Positions 61,405 through 64,000 of a stretch of DNA of 64,000 nt are shown in pieces (position 1 is the stretch's first letter; the number at the start of each line of letters is the position of its first letter). The notes under the pieces are model-generated. The model did no database searches. It was not told where the DNA came from and saw only the letters and a program-made list of their open reading frames with translations. The position numbers and the translations under genes are program-made. Source of the stretch: Mycobacterium sp. Root135 (lineage in GTDB: Bacteria > Actinomycetota > Actinomycetes > Mycobacteriales > Mycobacteriaceae); NCBI RefSeq assembly GCF_001426545.1, contig NZ_LMEZ01000001.1, forward strand, positions 434,967-498,966. Reading direction: 5' to 3'.

Positions 61405-61877
61405 ATCGCCAACACCACGCACAGCGCGGCCACTGCCACCCCTTGGAGCGTCGCGCGGGCGACGATGACGCGATCCCACTTCGCTTGCAGCGCACGTCCA
61501 TTCGGCAGTCTTCGGCCTTCGTCTGCGGCCGCCGTCAGCTGTCGGTTGACCGGCGCGCTCACCCGGGCGTAGACGACGAGCCACACCACCAACAGGAACA
61601 GCGCAACACCGGACGCGGCGACCCGAAACCACTGCGCGTCGACGACGGCCAGCACCCCAGCCGCCGCGGTGGCCACGACGCCGAGGACTCCGGGCACGGG
61701 CATCCGCCGGTCGCCGTAGCGGTGCACGTTGCCCATGACCGCGACCAGCGCGTGGTCGTCGACCTTCGCGAGCGCCGGTCGCAGCACCATCGCGCAAAAG
61801 ACGTCGGTGCCGTACACCACCGCGGTGGCAAGTATCCCGATCAGTGCCGCGGCCTGGGTCGCGTAGTCCACATCCAT
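61401..61877 (-). CDS. DUF1772 membrane protein
   Basis: The protein has 158 residues from ATG 61877; the open frame extends 17 codons further into the repeat cluster. Four predicted membrane helices and the DUF1772 pattern (FCAMVLRPALAKVDDHALV, MPVPGVLGVVATAA) are visible. In actinobacteria such genes are often controlled by an adjacent TetR. Here none is adjacent, but three copies of a perfect palindrome lie just upstream. Confidence 0.8.
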   Translation of the reverse strand: MDVDYATQAAALIGILATAVVYGTDVFCAMVLRPALAKVDDHALVAVMGNVHRYGDRRMPVPGVLGVVATAAAGVLAVVDAQWFRVAASGVALFLLVVWLVVYARVSAPVNRQLTAAADEGRRLPNGRALQAKWDRVIVARATLQGVAVAALCVVLAI

Positions 61878-61879
61878 GC

Positions 61880-61942
61880 TAGCGACGCTAACCACGGCTC
61901 GACGCCATGTCAATAGCGACGCTAGCAACTATAGCGACGCTA
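61880..61942. promoter_or_regulatory. Triple TAGCGACGCTA operator
   Basis: The perfect 5-1-5 palindrome TAGCGACGCTA occurs at 61880-61890, 61914-61924 and 61932-61942. The cluster fills the promoter of the DUF1772 gene and lies just beyond the 3' end of the SDR gene. Spacing is 34 and 18 bases. The cognate regulator is not identifiable in this window. Confidence 0.75.
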
Positions 61943-61970
61943 CAAGAATCGGGTCCCCGAGGGGTCGCGC

Positions 61971-62768
61971 CTACTCCTCCCCCAGCCCCATCAACTCGGT
62001 GACGCCGTGGTCCCGGCCGGCGGTGTAACCGCCGTCCACTGCGATCGCCTGACCGCTGACGAAGCTGGCGTCGGCAGACAGCAAAAATGCTGCGACGGAA
62101 GCGATCTCGTCGGCGCGTCCAAAGCGACGCAGCTTGTGCTCGTGGCGCAGGGACTCCCGGGGCCCTTCGAATCCGGGCATGCCCATCACCGAGTCGAACA
62201 TCGGAGTTTGGATGAAGCCCGGGCAGATCACGTTGGCCCGGATACCGCTGGGCCCGTAGTCGATGGCGACGTTCTTGGTGAGCAGCACGACACCCCCCTT
62301 GGAGGCGTTGTAGGCGCTGCCACCCGCCGTGCCCTCCAGTCCTTCGATGCTTGCCAGGGTCACGACGGCGCCGCGCTCCCCGTCGACCCGCTCCTGAAGG
62401 ACCATCTGGGTCAGAGCCGCGCGGGTCACGACGAAGGTGCCCTTGAGGTTGACGCCGATCACCCGGTCCCATTCTTCGTCGGGAAGCACGTGCACCGGAC
62501 CGCCGCCTGCGACGCCCGCTGCGTGAACCACGCCGTCGAGGCGGCCAGCCACGGCGACAACGGTGGCGATCGCGGCACCGACCGCGGCGGCGTCGAGAAC
62601 GTCGACGGTTTGGTACGTGCCGCGTCCGACCTCACCCGCCGACGCCTCGGGGTCGAGGTCGACGCCCACCACGTGAGCGCCCTCGTCCAGTAGCCGCTCG
62701 ACCGTGGCCCTGCCGATCCCCGAGGCGGCCCCGGTCACCAGTACGCCCTTGCCCTCGAATCTGCTCAT
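61971..62768 (-). CDS. Short-chain dehydrogenase/reductase
   Basis: The 265-residue classical SDR has [13 protein letters not shown] (cofactor loop), [10 protein letters not shown] (NNAG position), [11 protein letters not shown] with catalytic Ser, YNASKGG (Tyr and Lys) and [10 protein letters not shown] at the end. An acidic residue after the second strand (VDLDPEA) suggests NAD preference. The substrate is unknown. ATG 62768 is chosen over the adjacent GTG. Confidence 0.92.
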   Translation of the reverse strand: MSRFEGKGVLVTGAASGIGRATVERLLDEGAHVVGVDLDPEASAGEVGRGTYQTVDVLDAAAVGAAIATVVAVAGRLDGVVHAAGVAGGGPVHVLPDEEWDRVIGVNLKGTFVVTRAALTQMVLQERVDGERGAVVTLASIEGLEGTAGGSAYNASKGGVVLLTKNVAIDYGPSGIRANVICPGFIQTPMFDSVMGMPGFEGPRESLRHEHKLRRFGRADEIASVAAFLLSADASFVSGQAIAVDGGYTAGRDHGVTELMGLGEE

Positions 62769-63053
62769 CACCCGTCCCGTCTCGCCGGTACTTCCTTAGG
62801 CGACATAATTACTCAAGCAAAGAGTGAGCGGGACCACTTTGCCGGTCATGGGCGCCGCACTCTTCATCACGGCGAAGGCGCCAACTGTTCATCGCATCGT
62901 GATCCGAGCAGGCCGCTTGCTGGCGATCATGACCGCCGACCTTCTGTACTCTCGACGCCAGGCCCGACCGTGTGCAGCGGCGGCCACCGCCGATTGGCGA
63001 CGGCTCTACCACGACAGCAAAGATGTCCTGAACGAGCACAGATCGGTGACCAC

Positions 63054-63815
63054 ATGAGCGGCACGATGACCGGATCCGCCAAGCAAGCGCCCGTGGCCGA
63101 CGACGACATCCCGGAGATCCTGCGGGGTGACGACGACCTCCCCCAGGTTCTCGCCGACACGGTCACCGAGATCCTGCACACTCCCCCGAGTGCCCGCGGC
63201 GCGATCCACCTCGTGTGTGCGGCAGTTGCGATCGTCGCCGGCGCCGCGCTGGTGCCGGCAGCCTGGCTCGTCGGGCGACCCAATGCGGGTCTGGCCACCC
63301 TCGTCTACTCGGCCTCGATCGTCGGGATGTTCAGCGTCAGCGCGGTCTACCACCGCGTCAAGTGGACCAGCCCGGCCGCGCTCAAGTGGATGAAGCGCGC
63401 CGACCACTCGATGATCTTCCTCTTCATCGCGGGCAGCTACACCCCGCTGGCGCTGCTCGCCATGCCGCCGGACACGGCCAAGCTGGTGCTCACCATCGTC
63501 TACTCGGGCGCCGCCGCCGGTGTCGCGTTGAAGATGTTCTGGCCGTCGGCACCCCGCTGGGTCGGCGTGCCGCTCTACCTACTCCTTGGCTACACCGCGA
63601 TCTGGTTCGCGGGCGTCCTGCTCGACGGTGCGGGCCTGGCCGTCGTCGTCCTGCTCTGTGCCGGTGCCGCGCTCTACAACATCGGCGCGATCCTCTACGG
63701 CGTGCGGTGGCCGAACCCGTGGCCGAAGACGTTCGGCTATCACGAGTTCTTCCACGCCTTCACGGCGGCGGGTGCAGCCTGCCACTACATCGCGATCTGG
63801 CTGGTCGTCCTGTAG
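63054..63815 (+). CDS. Hemolysin III family (PAQR-like) membrane protein
   Basis: The 253-residue protein has seven predicted helices and the conserved residues of the family: SAVYHRVKW after helix 2, [20 protein letters not shown], and the C-terminal [19 protein letters not shown] with two His that, with the earlier His, bind zinc in PAQR proteins. Bacterial members may be membrane hydrolases rather than toxins. The N-terminal 60 residues are hydrophilic. It is convergent with the acyl-CoA dehydrogenase gene. Confidence 0.9.
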   Translation: MSGTMTGSAKQAPVADDDIPEILRGDDDLPQVLADTVTEILHTPPSARGAIHLVCAAVAIVAGAALVPAAWLVGRPNAGLATLVYSASIVGMFSVSAVYHRVKWTSPAALKWMKRADHSMIFLFIAGSYTPLALLAMPPDTAKLVLTIVYSGAAAGVALKMFWPSAPRWVGVPLYLLLGYTAIWFAGVLLDGAGLAVVVLLCAGAALYNIGAILYGVRWPNPWPKTFGYHEFFHAFTAAGAACHYIAIWLVVL

Positions 63816-63820
63816 CCGAG

Positions 63821-64000
63821 CTACTTCAGAGGCAAACCGGTGATCGCCCTGGCCATCACCAGACGCTGAATCTCACTGGTGCCCTCGAAGATGGTGAAGA
63901 TCTTCGCGTCACGGTGCATGCGCTCGACCGGATAATCGCGGGTGTATCCGTTGCCGCCGAGAATCTGAATGGCCTCGTCGGTGACGTAGACCGCGGTCTC
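63821..64000 (-). CDS. Acyl-CoA dehydrogenase, 3' end (runs off the right edge)
   Basis: The last 59 codons are visible: [39 protein letters not shown] and the end [10 protein letters not shown]. The EGTSEIQ block contacts FAD and ACADs use a Glu just before it or on helix 7 for catalysis. The rest is outside the window, so the chain-length class cannot be judged. Confidence 0.9.
   Translation of the reverse strand, partial: ETAVYVTDEAIQILGGNGYTRDYPVERMHRDAKIFTIFEGTSEIQRLVMARAITGLPLK

Noticed and set aside
1-64000. CRISPR arrays, tRNA and rRNA genes
   Set aside because: I saw no regularly spaced repeat-spacer array, no tRNA-like CCA-ended cloverleaf and no rRNA sequence, although a covariance-model search was not possible.

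Overview
The window is GC-rich chromosomal DNA from a mycobacterium-like actinomycete (Mycolicibacterium or Mycobacterium is the best guess). The clues are an MmpL transporter with a small secreted DUF732 protein, a CYP153 alkane hydroxylase operon, a KstR-like TetR regulator, many GTG and TTG starts, and chains of ATGA/GTGA-coupled genes. It is an accessory region: catabolic and efflux operons, each with its own regulator, are interleaved with mobile elements and gene scars.

Region 1 (1-12 kb). A TetR regulator (21-617) is followed by a BtrH-like protein. Next comes a complete CYP153 system (ferredoxin, P450, ferredoxin reductase) divergent from an AraC activator, then a PucR-type regulator. 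A plus-strand efflux/hydrolase operon follows: small ORF, DHA2 MFS pump, two PaaI-like thioesterases and an alpha/beta hydrolase. Its promoter carries the same 19-bp operator as the TetR gene at the left edge.

Region 2 (12-17.5 kb). A coupled DUF6188-MmpL-DUF732 operon lies downstream of a KstR-like TetR gene. A second TetR gene is divergent from it.

Region 3 (17.5-34 kb) is mobile or scarred DNA. A Tn554-like recombinase trio abuts a DNA ligase gene that has lost its 5' part. An HsdR remnant is joined to a recombinase fragment and to an Old Yellow Enzyme remnant. A molybdopterin oxidoreductase with a LysR gene and two GNAT genes follow. The region ends with a second recombinase trio (tyrosine recombinase, XRE protein, zinc-ribbon recombinase-like protein whose active-site residues look lost).

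Region 4 (34.5-40.2 kb). An F420-type oxidoreductase gene and a TetR gene precede a three-gene redox operon and a SnoaL-like gene. A 17-bp palindrome recurs at three promoters and suggests one small regulon.

Region 5 (40.3-47.1 kb) is an allantoin-use cluster: IclR regulator, HpcH/HpaI-like DUF6986 protein, ureidoglycine aminohydrolase AllE, hydantoin-racemase-like protein, NCS1 permease and allantoinase. Four 15-bp palindromes mark its three promoter regions.

Region 6 (47.2-58.1 kb) is a catabolic island of unusual content. It holds a tautomerase with all six catalytic residues of cis-3-chloroacrylic acid dehalogenase, a LinB-like haloalkane dehalogenase with a complete active site, two paralogous amidases, an NAD-binding protein, an SIP-type flavin reductase (frameshifted), a phthalate-dioxygenase-type reductase and an FMN protein, with several regulators. 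Breakdown of a halogenated or acetylenic amide is a plausible but unproven reading.

Region 7 (58.4-64 kb) holds a TetR gene, a DHFR-like protein, remnants of a pyruvate-dehydrogenase-E1-like gene, a large hairpin, an acyltransferase, a DUF1772 membrane protein beneath a triple operator, an SDR, a hemolysin III protein and the 3' end of an acyl-CoA dehydrogenase gene.
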